Of a DNA stretch of 64,000 bases, positions 38,337-46,497 are shown piece after piece; the first letter of the stretch is position 1; each line of letters opens with the position of its first letter. The position numbers and the translations under genes are program-made. The notes beneath the pieces were generated by a model. It searched no databases, had not been told where the DNA came from, and saw nothing but the letters and a program-made list of their open reading frames with translations. The stretch is from Methanoregula sp. Lineage in GTDB: Archaea > Halobacteriota > Methanomicrobia > Methanomicrobiales > Methanospirillaceae. The stretch covers positions 1,488,001 to 1,552,000 of the forward strand of contig CP112999.1 in the NCBI GenBank assembly GCA_026625165.1, given 5' to 3'.

Positions 38337-38651
38337 ATGTCCCGATACGTTCCGGGTGACATCGTCCTTGTCCCATTTCCCCACGAAAGGGAACAAAACA
38401 CAAAAGTCCGTCCTGCACTCGTCATCGCAACCAGACCAGATGGCGATCTATGCTGCTTTCCCATCCGCAGCACCCCACGGGCAGGTACGGTGTGTATCCC
38501 GATCACCATCGATGATTTTGCGCTGGGAGGCCTCGACCTCTTTTCCGAAAGTTACGTTCAGACTGATACTGTACGGAGGGTGAGGATCGGTACGGTAATC
38601 GGGATGAAAGGGAGAGTGACGGGGGAATTTTTAAAAATGTTTAAGAAATGA
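38337..38651 (+). CDS. PemK/MazF-family toxin-like protein
   Basis: 104 residues from ATG 38337: MSRYVPGDIVLVPFPHEREQ, KVRPALVIAT and later RVRIGTVIGMKGRV are the standard MazF fold strands (GDIV-x-VPF, RPALVI). Family members cleave RNA. The frame is open upstream to 38190, but that part is A/T-rich and unlike the family. No antitoxin-like open frame is recognisable in the 200 bases before it, so it appears orphaned. Either the antitoxin is very short, or the gene is solitary. Confidence 0.8.
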   Translation: MSRYVPGDIVLVPFPHEREQNTKVRPALVIATRPDGDLCCFPIRSTPRAGTVCIPITIDDFALGGLDLFSESYVQTDTVRRVRIGTVIGMKGRVTGEFLKMFKK

Positions 38652-38712
38652 ATGTGATTATCTATCTATACAGGCACTCGAACCAAATAAATGTTCAATC
38701 GGGAAAACTGAA

Positions 38713-38731
38713 ATTTTTTTTCTCCTTTTTT
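38713..38731 (+). terminator. T-rich terminator after MazF-like gene
   Basis: Two T-tracts (eight and six T) separated by CTCC occur about 60 bases after the stop, the form of archaeal poly-T terminators. Confidence 0.4.
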
Positions 38732-38847
38732 ATAAGTCAGCCGAAGATTCTACATATCTTCACATGTAAAAATCTAAAAAGAAAATGATTCTATAACCGG
38801 ACAAACCTACTAGCCTAAATACTGATAACACTAACATAACGTAAACA

Positions 38848-39492
38848 ATGCACGATGCTGTTGAGGTTGCACGGCTGCTTGATATTCTTGGAAACCGGAA
38901 CCGGCGGAGGATCATCGAACTGCTCCGTCAGAAACCCTGTTTTGTCACTGAAATCTCCGAAACGCTTACACTTTCGCCCAAAGCGGTCATCGAGCACCTC
39001 CAGATGATGGAAAGGGAAGATATCCTTTCCTGCCAGACCGACGACCGCCGGCGCAAGTACTACTATCTTGCCAACGATATTTCCATTGAGGTAAGCTTCA
39101 AAAACCTCATACAGGAATCAGGATCCCAACAGACTTCAAATAAGGCAGCAGAGGAGGTGGTATATAACGAGCGTTTGAGGAATTCGGTCACGATGCTTGC
39201 ACGCATGATCCGGTCACATGACCAGCTTCTCGATAATCTCGAACAGATCAACCATGACATAGAAACCAAGCTGACCGACCTTGCAGAGAACCATAGTGAT
39301 ATATTCAGGAATGAACGAGAGATGAGTGTAATCATCGCCCTCTCGCATGACAGCCTGACCATGGATGAACTCATCACGGTTACGAGAATTGACAGCGAAG
39401 AACTCACGTCACTCATGCGCCGTCTCGAGCGACGCGGAATTGTCAAAAGAGAGAAAGCGCAGTATATGCTTCGAGGTATCCATGCAGAATAA
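38848..39492 (+). CDS. ArsR-like winged-helix transcription regulator, two HTH regions
   Basis: 214 residues. The N-terminal 80 residues form a winged helix: LLDILGNRNRRRIIELLRQKPCFVTEISETLTLSPKAVIEHLQMMEREDILSC. A coiled-coil-like middle (about 105-160) follows, and a second HTH at the C-terminus (SHDSLTMDELITVTRIDSEELTSLMRRLERRGIVKREKAQYML). No metal-binding cysteine pattern of ArsR is present. The 3' end overlaps the next gene by 11 bases, so it likely controls, or works with, the Hsp20-like product. Confidence 0.85.
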   Translation: MHDAVEVARLLDILGNRNRRRIIELLRQKPCFVTEISETLTLSPKAVIEHLQMMEREDILSCQTDDRRRKYYYLANDISIEVSFKNLIQESGSQQTSNKAAEEVVYNERLRNSVTMLARMIRSHDQLLDNLEQINHDIETKLTDLAENHSDIFRNEREMSVIIALSHDSLTMDELITVTRIDSEELTSLMRRLERRGIVKREKAQYMLRGIHAE

Positions 39493-39898
39493 CCCAAACA
39501 ACCCATATGATGACATCTTCCAGAACATCTCAAAAATTGTGGAAGAAATAATAAAGAATATGCCCGAGCACCAGCATGCACGGATCGTAGGCTATACAAT
39601 AATAACCCGAGGTTCAAACGAACCCCCGGCAGTATTCAGGGCAGGGGAAAATGAAAAAAGCGATGGGATCCCGTACGAGGTTGTTGAATGTGATGATATG
39701 ATCTATATCACTGCAGAGATGCCAGCAGACCCAAAAAATGCCCCGTTCGCAGATATACGGGTGACATCCGTGCGGATCTGCGTCGATGAGAGAGAGACGA
39801 CGATCGTACTTGACCACCCTGTCGATGTAATACACAGCTGGTACCGCCTCCATCGCAGTGTGATGGATATCACGCTCCGGAAAGCCCGAAGGCAATAA
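39482..39898 (+). CDS. Hsp20/GvpH-like small chaperone domain protein
   Basis: 138 residues. The C-terminal part (about 60-138) has the alpha-crystallin-like beta pattern PYEVVECDDMIYITAEMPAD ... VRICVDERETTIVL. The N-terminal NPYDDIFQNISKIVEEIIKNM is helical, as in archaeal Hsp20 relatives and gas-vesicle GvpH. The I-x-I/V C-terminal tail of true Hsp20 is not seen. ATG 39482 lies inside the end of the regulator gene. The frame open upstream overlaps that gene and is not used. It is probably a stress chaperone. Confidence 0.6.
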   Translation: MQNNPNNPYDDIFQNISKIVEEIIKNMPEHQHARIVGYTIITRGSNEPPAVFRAGENEKSDGIPYEVVECDDMIYITAEMPADPKNAPFADIRVTSVRICVDERETTIVLDHPVDVIHSWYRLHRSVMDITLRKARRQ

Positions 39899-39928
39899 CC
39901 CATTTTCTGTTCTTACCTTAAAAAAAGA

Positions 39929-40939
39929 TTATGCCAGTTTCCAGACTGCCTTTTCCTTATCGGTGAACACAATTTCCACAAAAGTCTGTTCCGGTGTCAG
40001 CGATACCGGCACTTTATAAATCAGGTATCCGTCGATTGCATTACTTGTGCCCGGGTACACAAAATTCGAGGTCGTCCCATGTGAATACCCGTAGTCCTCC
40101 ACATATTCCATGTTAAACAGGTCTGATTGGTACTGGATCTCTCCTATCTCTATGGGCGTGGCCTCTCGATTGCCGGCTTTGTCAGGGATATAATGCGAAG
40201 AATCAACGGTGTACACATTACCATTATAGTGGACGTAAATACTGTTGGATTTTGGATAGGGAAATGCAGTATCTCCCCGGTTAACTACGTTTGCAAAAAC
40301 AAAGAGATATTTATGTTCCGGATCCGGACGCATTGGTTCGGCATACCATTTGTTGTCCGCATCATTGTGCCAATGGTAGGTTTCATTGATCCAGTACCGA
40401 TATACCGTCCCCTCACTTGCCGTCTTCCCCTCGCTAAAAGGGAACCATTTCTTAAGGGGCAGTGCGTTTGGGAACGGGTCGGGCATTGGTGTGGGGACTG
40501 TCGTGGATGTTTGTGATATCGTCGTTGGAGAAACAGTTATCGTCATCGTTGGGGTCTGTGTTATGGGACTGACAACCCCTGTTAATAATCCCGATGTTCC
40601 CGACAATCTGGGTAATACAACCAAATATCCTGCAGCAAGAACGATGATAATTATTACCCCCGCAGCGATGACTACCATCGTATTTTTCGAAAGCGGGGGT
40701 ACCTTTGGGGGTGAAACAGGTGGGCTATAGGGTGGAGGTGGGGGGGCCGGGTCGTGCGGTGCAGGTGGTGACCGGGGTGCTTCAGGTGTGTGGAACTCTT
40801 CAGGTACTGTAGGGGGCGGAGGGTAAATAGTTGTAGATGGCGCAGCAGGAGCACCCGATTGTTTGATCGGTGCACCACAGTATTCGCAGAAATTCTTATC
40901 CTTCCCGACTTCCTTTCCGCAAGAGATACAGTATGGCAT
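39929..40939 (-). CDS. Zinc-ribbon membrane-anchored protein with DUF4352-like outer domain
   Basis: 336 residues in three parts. An N-terminal zinc ribbon (CISCGKEVGKDKNFCEYCG) is followed by a Pro-rich linker and one membrane helix (about 88-109). A Thr/Ser/Pro linker leads to an outer domain beginning LKKWFPFSEGKTASEGTVYRYWIN and ending EKAVWKLA. The cytoplasmic side would be the zinc ribbon. The outer domain is clearly homologous to the neighbouring lipoprotein (41001-41744). The function is not known; a role in cell-envelope sensing is a guess. Confidence 0.75.
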   Translation of the reverse strand: MPYCISCGKEVGKDKNFCEYCGAPIKQSGAPAAPSTTIYPPPPTVPEEFHTPEAPRSPPAPHDPAPPPPPYSPPVSPPKVPPLSKNTMVVIAAGVIIIIVLAAGYLVVLPRLSGTSGLLTGVVSPITQTPTMTITVSPTTISQTSTTVPTPMPDPFPNALPLKKWFPFSEGKTASEGTVYRYWINETYHWHNDADNKWYAEPMRPDPEHKYLFVFANVVNRGDTAFPYPKSNSIYVHYNGNVYTVDSSHYIPDKAGNREATPIEIGEIQYQSDLFNMEYVEDYGYSHGTTSNFVYPGTSNAIDGYLIYKVPVSLTPEQTFVEIVFTDKEKAVWKLA

Positions 40940-41000
40940 ATAATGTCAGTACGGTTGTGGTAAATAAAAAGGATTCTTTTAAAAACAAAAAATTAAGTTT

Positions 41001-41744
41001 TTAATTCTCTGCAAGCTTCCAGATTGCGCTCTCCTGTGAGTTGAGTCCAATTTCGACATATGTATTGCCGGGTGCCAGGGATGCAGGAACCTCATATATA
41101 ATGTAACCGTCAATAGCATTACTTATACCCGGGGTCACGTACGCCTGTTCATAACCATCACGGTATCCAAAGTCCTCTACATACTTATCACCATTAAGAG
41201 TATGGAAGAATTCGATCTCGCCGATCCTGATAATCTCAGGTGGGGCATCAACGTTCCTTTCCGTCTTCGGGAGCACATGCGTCGGGTCCATATAATAAAT
41301 ACCATCGTTATAACGGACAGCAATATTCGATGCCTTGGGAGGGATCTGGCGGGCAGTTCCCTTATCGACAATGTTGACAAAAACAACGAGATATTTGTTT
41401 CCCGCAGATGGGTATTTTGTCACATACCGGGTTTCCCGGGGATCAAAGAGTTGGTACGTATCATTGATCCAGAATCTGTATACGGTTGCCTCGCTTGCAG
41501 TCTTACCACTGCTGAAGTTATAACCCTGTTTTAATTTCAGTGCCGTTGGATATGGTTCCGGTGTTGGTGTAGGGGGCGTTGTGGCAAGAACCGTCATCGG
41601 AGTGGTTACCGTTACCGCAATCGTTGTTGGAGGGACGGTCTGAACGGTTTGCTGATCCGGGGATTTTGCCGGGCTACCCAGACACCCGCTGATCACTATC
41701 GTGGTAATAATGCCTGTGATGATCAGGATAGTAAGAAGTTTCAT
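41001..41744 (-). CDS. Lipoprotein with DUF4352-like domain
   Basis: 247 residues. A signal peptide of about 20 residues ends in a lipobox-like ISGC (Cys21), so the protein is probably lipid-anchored outside the membrane. A Thr/Pro linker then leads to the same outer domain as its neighbour: LKQGYNFSSGKTASEATVYRFWIN ... NAIDGYIIYEVP ... QESAIWKLAEN. Neither has catalytic motifs. The two are tandem paralogs that differ only in how they are held to the membrane. Confidence 0.8.
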   Translation of the reverse strand: MKLLTILIITGIITTIVISGCLGSPAKSPDQQTVQTVPPTTIAVTVTTPMTVLATTPPTPTPEPYPTALKLKQGYNFSSGKTASEATVYRFWINDTYQLFDPRETRYVTKYPSAGNKYLVVFVNIVDKGTARQIPPKASNIAVRYNDGIYYMDPTHVLPKTERNVDAPPEIIRIGEIEFFHTLNGDKYVEDFGYRDGYEQAYVTPGISNAIDGYIIYEVPASLAPGNTYVEIGLNSQESAIWKLAEN

Positions 41745-41806
41745 AATTCACCCTCTCGTTTTACAGGTAAAAAAACATGCGGTAAAAAATAATGCCCGGT
41801 AAAGGT

Positions 41807-43993
41807 TTATGCCCCGACAAGCGTATTTGCACCAACCCATTGGGGGATCGTCTTTTTCTCTGCATGGAATTCGTGGAACTGCCGCAGCGACACTGTCAAA
41901 TCGCGGGTAAAAGCAAAATACCCAATCTGGGTGTTTTTACACAGCTTCATCGCCATATCATACAATCCCCGGGGATCGGGACGTGCCTCGCCAAGCCAGA
42001 TGTGGAAGATATTGCCGCCATCAACGATCGGGAAAAAGACATGCTCGATCTCCATGCGTTTTGTAAGGGGAACATTTGCCCCCGGAGCTACATGAGTGCC
42101 GTTTGTGTAATATATCGGTAGATCGCGGGACTTGCCGAGCATCGCGAGAGTATAATTGACATCCCCTTTGATTACCCTGAGTGCAGAATCGTGGTAGCGT
42201 TTATCAAGCAGGTCGGCAACCGCAAACCTTTGTCCTGTTGTTTCAGCTGGAGTCCGGGCAAGCGCGATCGTCATGTTATTTTCTGACGAGAGCTTCCGGG
42301 CGTAGACCTCCATCTCGGTCATCGCACGGATGGCAAGCTTAAACGCTTCCTTTGACTCATGGAGCTGTTTACCCGTATGGTGCTGCACCATTTCGTTCAC
42401 TCCGACAACCCCGATGGTATATACAAGACCTTCAAGATCAACAGCAACAGCCCCCCTGTCCCCGGTATTGGGATCTTTGGGCCGTTGCATCGCAAACGGC
42501 ATCCTGCTGTGTGCCCGGATCAGATCCATCCAGCGACGCTTAATCTTGAAAATTTCAATCGCAATATCCATCAGGGCTTTTAACTCAGCGAAGAGGTGTT
42601 TGTCATCCCCTTCTGCCTTATATGCAGCCCGAGGGCAATTCACAGAAACCACCTGCCACGAACCCATGGAGAAGTGCCTGCCATCCTCAAAATAGAGTTT
42701 TTTTTCAAAATCTGAGTCCTTATCCGCAACAGCTGAAAACTGGTACGCGCAGCACTGGTAGCAGGAAATCCCTTTCCCGGCCCCTCGGTAGGCCGGGAGC
42801 TGGTTGTCATAATAAGGGGTGCCAAATTTGCTTGCAAGTTCAAAGGTGAGCAGGTAGAGCTCGCGATACGTGGGCAGGTCTGGATGCATCTGGTTGAATT
42901 CCTCACGTTCTTCCATGAAATCCGGTTCGATTGAGATCTCGGGTTTGGGGAAACTGAACGGCTTTCCCCAGTAATCCCCCTCTAACATTACCTCCATGAC
43001 CGCTTTGAAGAGCAACCGGACTTCACGCTCGAATTCCCCGTAAGTACGGTGCGGTGCCGATTTTCCATCCCAGATTTTTCCCTTGTAAACACAGGGTTTG
43101 TCAACCCATAGAGAGGGGACTCCCGGAGAGAGCTGGATCGATGAAAAGACAAGTTGCCCTCCACGCGCGACCATCATCTGAGTCATCTCATAGACAAACA
43201 TCTGCATCAGCTGCTTGATCTCGTCATAGGTCATCCCTTCAAGGAATGGCGCAAGGAATGTAAGGAAATTGTAGTAACCCTGGCCACCGGCAAAATTGGT
43301 CTGTGCACTGCCCAGTGCCTTGACAGCATGAAGAATTGCAACCTCAGCCCGTTTTGCAGGGCCGGCAACTGACGCCTTTGTCCCATTGCCATCCGGCATC
43401 AGCCCGTAATAGAAGAAATACCTCAGGTCCCAGTCCTGGCAGAACGGGCGCGTCCCGAAATATTCGAGGTCGTGGATATGCATTTCACCCGAGAGGTGGT
43501 GATCGGCAAGGTCGGGAGGCAGCTGGAGGAGGTATTGTTCTTTTGATATCTTGTCCGCTTTTTTCTTGTGGCTTGTCTCTGCATTCTCCTGCAGGTTTGC
43601 ATTATCGTGCGCTTCAAAGCCCCTGCCGACATCGATGAGGTGTGCATCAAATACCGGTGTACCGACACGCGTGCAGACATTGCGATACTGGACAAGCCCC
43701 TTTTCCAGAAGTACCATATTCACGATCTCGCGGATAAGGGGACCGGAGAGTGACTTGAGCCCCATACCCTGGATCCGCTGTTCAACCTCCCGTGCTATCT
43801 CCTGTGCCTGTTCTTCACTTGCTCCCACAAAACCGTAAAATGTCTCAACAAGCCGGGTCTCGTCAACAATCTGGCGGACGATCCGGTTGCGGTCATAATC
43901 GACAATGTGCCCGTCGGTTGTCCGGACCGGCGGAAGCGGGGGGATATAAACGCCATCAAGGGTTTTCTGTTTGGTCTCCCGCAGCCCCATCAT
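41807..43993 (-). CDS. nrdD: Anaerobic ribonucleoside-triphosphate reductase without visible glycyl-radical domain
   Basis: 728 residues of class III ribonucleotide reductase. It has an ATP-cone-like N-terminus (VRTTDGHIVDYDRNRIVRQIV), the conserved core (HDLEYFGTRPFCQDWDLRYFFYYG, GGQGYYNFLTFLAPF, ISCYQCCAYQFS) and the late segment NTQIGYFAFTRDLTVSL. Normally CxxC...CxxC zinc cysteines and a glycyl-radical motif (RVxGY-like) follow. Here the protein ends QWVGANTLVGA, and none of the other frames downstream restores the motif. The ATG overlaps the stop of the glutaredoxin-like gene (ATGA). Confidence 0.9.
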   Translation of the reverse strand: MMGLRETKQKTLDGVYIPPLPPVRTTDGHIVDYDRNRIVRQIVDETRLVETFYGFVGASEEQAQEIAREVEQRIQGMGLKSLSGPLIREIVNMVLLEKGLVQYRNVCTRVGTPVFDAHLIDVGRGFEAHDNANLQENAETSHKKKADKISKEQYLLQLPPDLADHHLSGEMHIHDLEYFGTRPFCQDWDLRYFFYYGLMPDGNGTKASVAGPAKRAEVAILHAVKALGSAQTNFAGGQGYYNFLTFLAPFLEGMTYDEIKQLMQMFVYEMTQMMVARGGQLVFSSIQLSPGVPSLWVDKPCVYKGKIWDGKSAPHRTYGEFEREVRLLFKAVMEVMLEGDYWGKPFSFPKPEISIEPDFMEEREEFNQMHPDLPTYRELYLLTFELASKFGTPYYDNQLPAYRGAGKGISCYQCCAYQFSAVADKDSDFEKKLYFEDGRHFSMGSWQVVSVNCPRAAYKAEGDDKHLFAELKALMDIAIEIFKIKRRWMDLIRAHSRMPFAMQRPKDPNTGDRGAVAVDLEGLVYTIGVVGVNEMVQHHTGKQLHESKEAFKLAIRAMTEMEVYARKLSSENNMTIALARTPAETTGQRFAVADLLDKRYHDSALRVIKGDVNYTLAMLGKSRDLPIYYTNGTHVAPGANVPLTKRMEIEHVFFPIVDGGNIFHIWLGEARPDPRGLYDMAMKLCKNTQIGYFAFTRDLTVSLRQFHEFHAEKKTIPQWVGANTLVGA

Positions 43994-44259
43994 ACACCTG
44001 AAATAAAGCCGGTTATTCGGTCTCCGTCCAGTTTACCGCTGCAAAAGAGTTCGTCAGTAGTAAAAAAATTTTCGCCTTTCTGAAGGACGGGGGCTTCGGA
44101 CACAAAAATACCGTTGACCCGAAGTTCTGTCAGCGATTCTGCGGTAGACAGATCCCGCTCCAAAAATTTTTTTCCGCTCATTTTTAAGAAGGTTTTCAGC
44201 ATGTCGCAGTTGGGACAGTGTTCGAGCGTATATACAATCAGATCGGGATTTGATGGCAC
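43990..44259 (-). CDS. Glutaredoxin-like protein (NrdH type) partner of NrdD
   Basis: 89 residues. The thioredoxin-fold active site is VYTLEHCPNCDMLKTFL (C-x-x-C). It is followed by the helix and the short cis-Pro region SEAPVLQKGENFF. It fits the NrdH-like reductants encoded next to nrdD in methanogens, where they supply electrons to class III reductase. GTG 44259 was chosen because GAGGG lies eight bases before it and the length matches; the frame is open to 44358. Its stop overlaps the nrdD start. Confidence 0.8.
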   Translation of the reverse strand: MPSNPDLIVYTLEHCPNCDMLKTFLKMSGKKFLERDLSTAESLTELRVNGIFVSEAPVLQKGENFFTTDELFCSGKLDGDRITGFISGV

Positions 44260-44387
44260 AAAAAACACCCTCGCTTTATTGATCAAACAATTGGCTCTTC
44301 GGATAAAAAAACTAACTTTTTGACATTCGCATTTTTTCCCACGATCAACGAATACCATTTGTAGAGGGATGGAATAATAGTACCGTA

Positions 44388-44927
44388 ATGGTCAGGACGT
44401 TTATTGCACTCGAACTTTCCGATGAGGTCAGGGCACGTCTCGGTGAAGCGCAGGAAGTACTGAAACGGTGCAACGCACGTATGACATGGGTCGATCAAAA
44501 AAATATCCATATCACCGTAAAATTTCTTGGTGAGGTCGATATTAAAAAAATTCCAGATATAAAAAGCGCGCTGAAGTCAGTTTCATTCCGGTCGTTTCCA
44601 ATCAAAACCGGTACTATAACCACTAACAACCCCCATCGCCCGTTTACGGTATGGTGTACAATCGAAGACGAGGGGCTTTGCACACAACTCCTTGACCTCG
44701 TGGAGAGATCTCTTGCCCCGCTCGGGTTTGCACGTGAAAAACGAAAGTTCACACCTCATGCAACTGTTGCACGCGTAAGAACATTCGATCCATCGCTTTT
44801 TAATGCTATAAAATCACTCAGTTCAAAGATTTATGGAAATTGCACAATTAACGGCATGAGACTCAAATCAAGTACATTGACACCAAATGGGCCGGTCTAC
44901 GAAGACCTGCTGGAGGTCGCATGGTAA
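44388..44927 (+). CDS. thpR: RNA 2',3'-cyclic phosphodiesterase
   Basis: 179 residues of the 2H phosphoesterase superfamily. It has the two HxTx motifs: HITV (about residue 41) and HATV (about residue 125). The family opens RNA 2',3'-cyclic phosphates and can ligate 2'-5' in vitro. The downstream cca gene overlaps it by seven bases; thpR and cca are paired in many archaea, in line with tRNA end processing. The 5' side diverges from the glutaredoxin-like gene. Confidence 0.92.
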   Translation: MVRTFIALELSDEVRARLGEAQEVLKRCNARMTWVDQKNIHITVKFLGEVDIKKIPDIKSALKSVSFRSFPIKTGTITTNNPHRPFTVWCTIEDEGLCTQLLDLVERSLAPLGFAREKRKFTPHATVARVRTFDPSLFNAIKSLSSKIYGNCTINGMRLKSSTLTPNGPVYEDLLEVAW

Positions 44928-46294
44928 ACAGGACGCCGTTTGAAGACAAAGTGCTCGCCCGTATCCGCCCCAGCACAGAGGAACGAGACCAGATATGCGG
45001 TGTCGCAAGGCGCATTCTTGATGCAATCAGCTCTGGAGGTCAGGCACAGGGGATGGTCGTTGGTTCTATCGCACGTAATACCTGGGTAAGCGGTGAACAC
45101 GATATCGATATATTCCTCCTCTTTTCCCCTGCCCTTTCCCGCGAAGCACTTGAGGAGCAGGGGATGGCACTGGCGCGACGGGTTGCCATGCAATTTACCG
45201 ACCGGTACTCTGAGAAGTATGCCGAACACCCGTACATCTGTGCCATGATCGAAGGTGTGGATGTTGATCTTGTTCCCTGCTATGCCGTGGAGAGCGCGAC
45301 TGCGATCCAGAGCGCCGTAGACCGCACGCCATTCCATACCCGGTATATCAAGGACAGGATCAACGGCCTTGTCGATGATGTACTCCTCTTAAAACAGTTC
45401 GCCCGGGCCGGCGGGATCTATGGTTCCGACCAGATGACCGAAGGCTTCTCCGGGTACCTCTGCGAGCTGCTTGTTCTGCAGTGTGGTGGGTTTGCCCCAC
45501 TGCTTTCGGCCGCTTCGGCATGGCGCCCGGGTGTCGTGATTGACCCTGAGCAGCACGCGGCAAAGCAGTTTAATGAGCCACTTGTCGTGATAGACCCGGT
45601 TGACCCGAAACGCAATGTTGCCGCTGCGGTCTCCCTGACCCGGATGATGGGGTTTGTCGAGCTGGCCCGTGGATACTGTGCAGCACCTTCCGCCAGGTTC
45701 TTTAGCCTCCCCGACCGTTCCCCGATCACCCGTGAAGGTCTTGCAGATATCCTCGCGAAGCGGCGGACACACCTGTACGCGATAACCTTTGCTACCCCTC
45801 CGCTGATCCCTGAGATCGTCGTCCCCCAGCTCAAGCGGAGTGTGGCGGTGATTGCAGAATTACTGGAACGTCACGGATATCCTGTCCACAACGCCCGTTA
45901 TGAACCAGGAGAATCGCAATGCATCTTCCTGTTCGAACTGCTCTTAAAAGAACTTCCGGCAATCCGCACCCATTCCGGTCCCCCGATCTGGAACCGTGAG
46001 AACGCTGATAAGTTCTTCAATAAATATGCCGGGGGACAGAATGGCCATTTTCCATATATCAGTGAAGGCAAGTATGCCATTGAAGTTGCGCGGGAATACC
46101 CGGATGCAAAGAGCCTTCTTAACTCAGGTGCAATCCTTGGCACGAGTCTTGGGAAACATGTGCGGCAGTCGCTCGAAGCCGGGTTCTCGGTTGCGGAAGG
46201 TGCAGATTGTTATTCTCCGGAGTTTGCATCATTTATCAAACGGTTCTTCGATCGTTCGTCGCCGCTGGCACGGGTGCTCAGGAAGGAGCTGTAA
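44921..46294 (+). CDS. cca: CCA-adding enzyme (archaeal class I)
   Basis: 457 residues. It adds CCA to tRNA 3' ends. The nucleotidyltransferase signature GSIARNTWVSGEHDIDIFLLF gives the GS and the DxD carboxylates (Asp about 63 and 65), with a third acidic residue in GVDVDLVPCYAV. The length and the absence of an HD domain match archaeal class I enzymes. The start lies inside thpR, seven bases before its stop. Confidence 0.95.
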   Translation: MVNRTPFEDKVLARIRPSTEERDQICGVARRILDAISSGGQAQGMVVGSIARNTWVSGEHDIDIFLLFSPALSREALEEQGMALARRVAMQFTDRYSEKYAEHPYICAMIEGVDVDLVPCYAVESATAIQSAVDRTPFHTRYIKDRINGLVDDVLLLKQFARAGGIYGSDQMTEGFSGYLCELLVLQCGGFAPLLSAASAWRPGVVIDPEQHAAKQFNEPLVVIDPVDPKRNVAAAVSLTRMMGFVELARGYCAAPSARFFSLPDRSPITREGLADILAKRRTHLYAITFATPPLIPEIVVPQLKRSVAVIAELLERHGYPVHNARYEPGESQCIFLFELLLKELPAIRTHSGPPIWNRENADKFFNKYAGGQNGHFPYISEGKYAIEVAREYPDAKSLLNSGAILGTSLGKHVRQSLEAGFSVAEGADCYSPEFASFIKRFFDRSSPLARVLRKEL

Positions 46295-46416
46295 ACCCGG
46301 TTCCGTTAATTATAATGAGCGGTATGATGGTCTCAAAAGCAAAAGTTCCAGATCGGTTTCCGACACATTTTTAAAAGATCAGAAGGGATTGCAGAACCTG
46401 TCGCCTTTCAATGACT

Positions 46417-46438
46417 GAAATGGTTCAAAGACCATTTC
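46417..46438. terminator. Hairpin between convergent cca and FrhB-like genes
   Basis: GAAATGGT (46417-46424) and ACCATTTC (46431-46438) form a perfect eight-base stem with a six-base loop. It lies between the 3' ends of cca and the glutamate synthase operon, so it may act as a bidirectional end signal or RNA stabiliser. Confidence 0.35.
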
Positions 46439-46497
46439 CAAACCTCGTACCAGCAGCGCCCTAATGAGTGTATAGAGGGGGCTAGGGGAATAAACAA

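Noticed and set aside
46381-46438. CRISPR-like repeat end (CTTTCAATGACTGAAA)
   Set aside because: Only one copy is present. The flanks do not recur and no cas genes are nearby. It is better explained as a simple hairpin between convergent genes.
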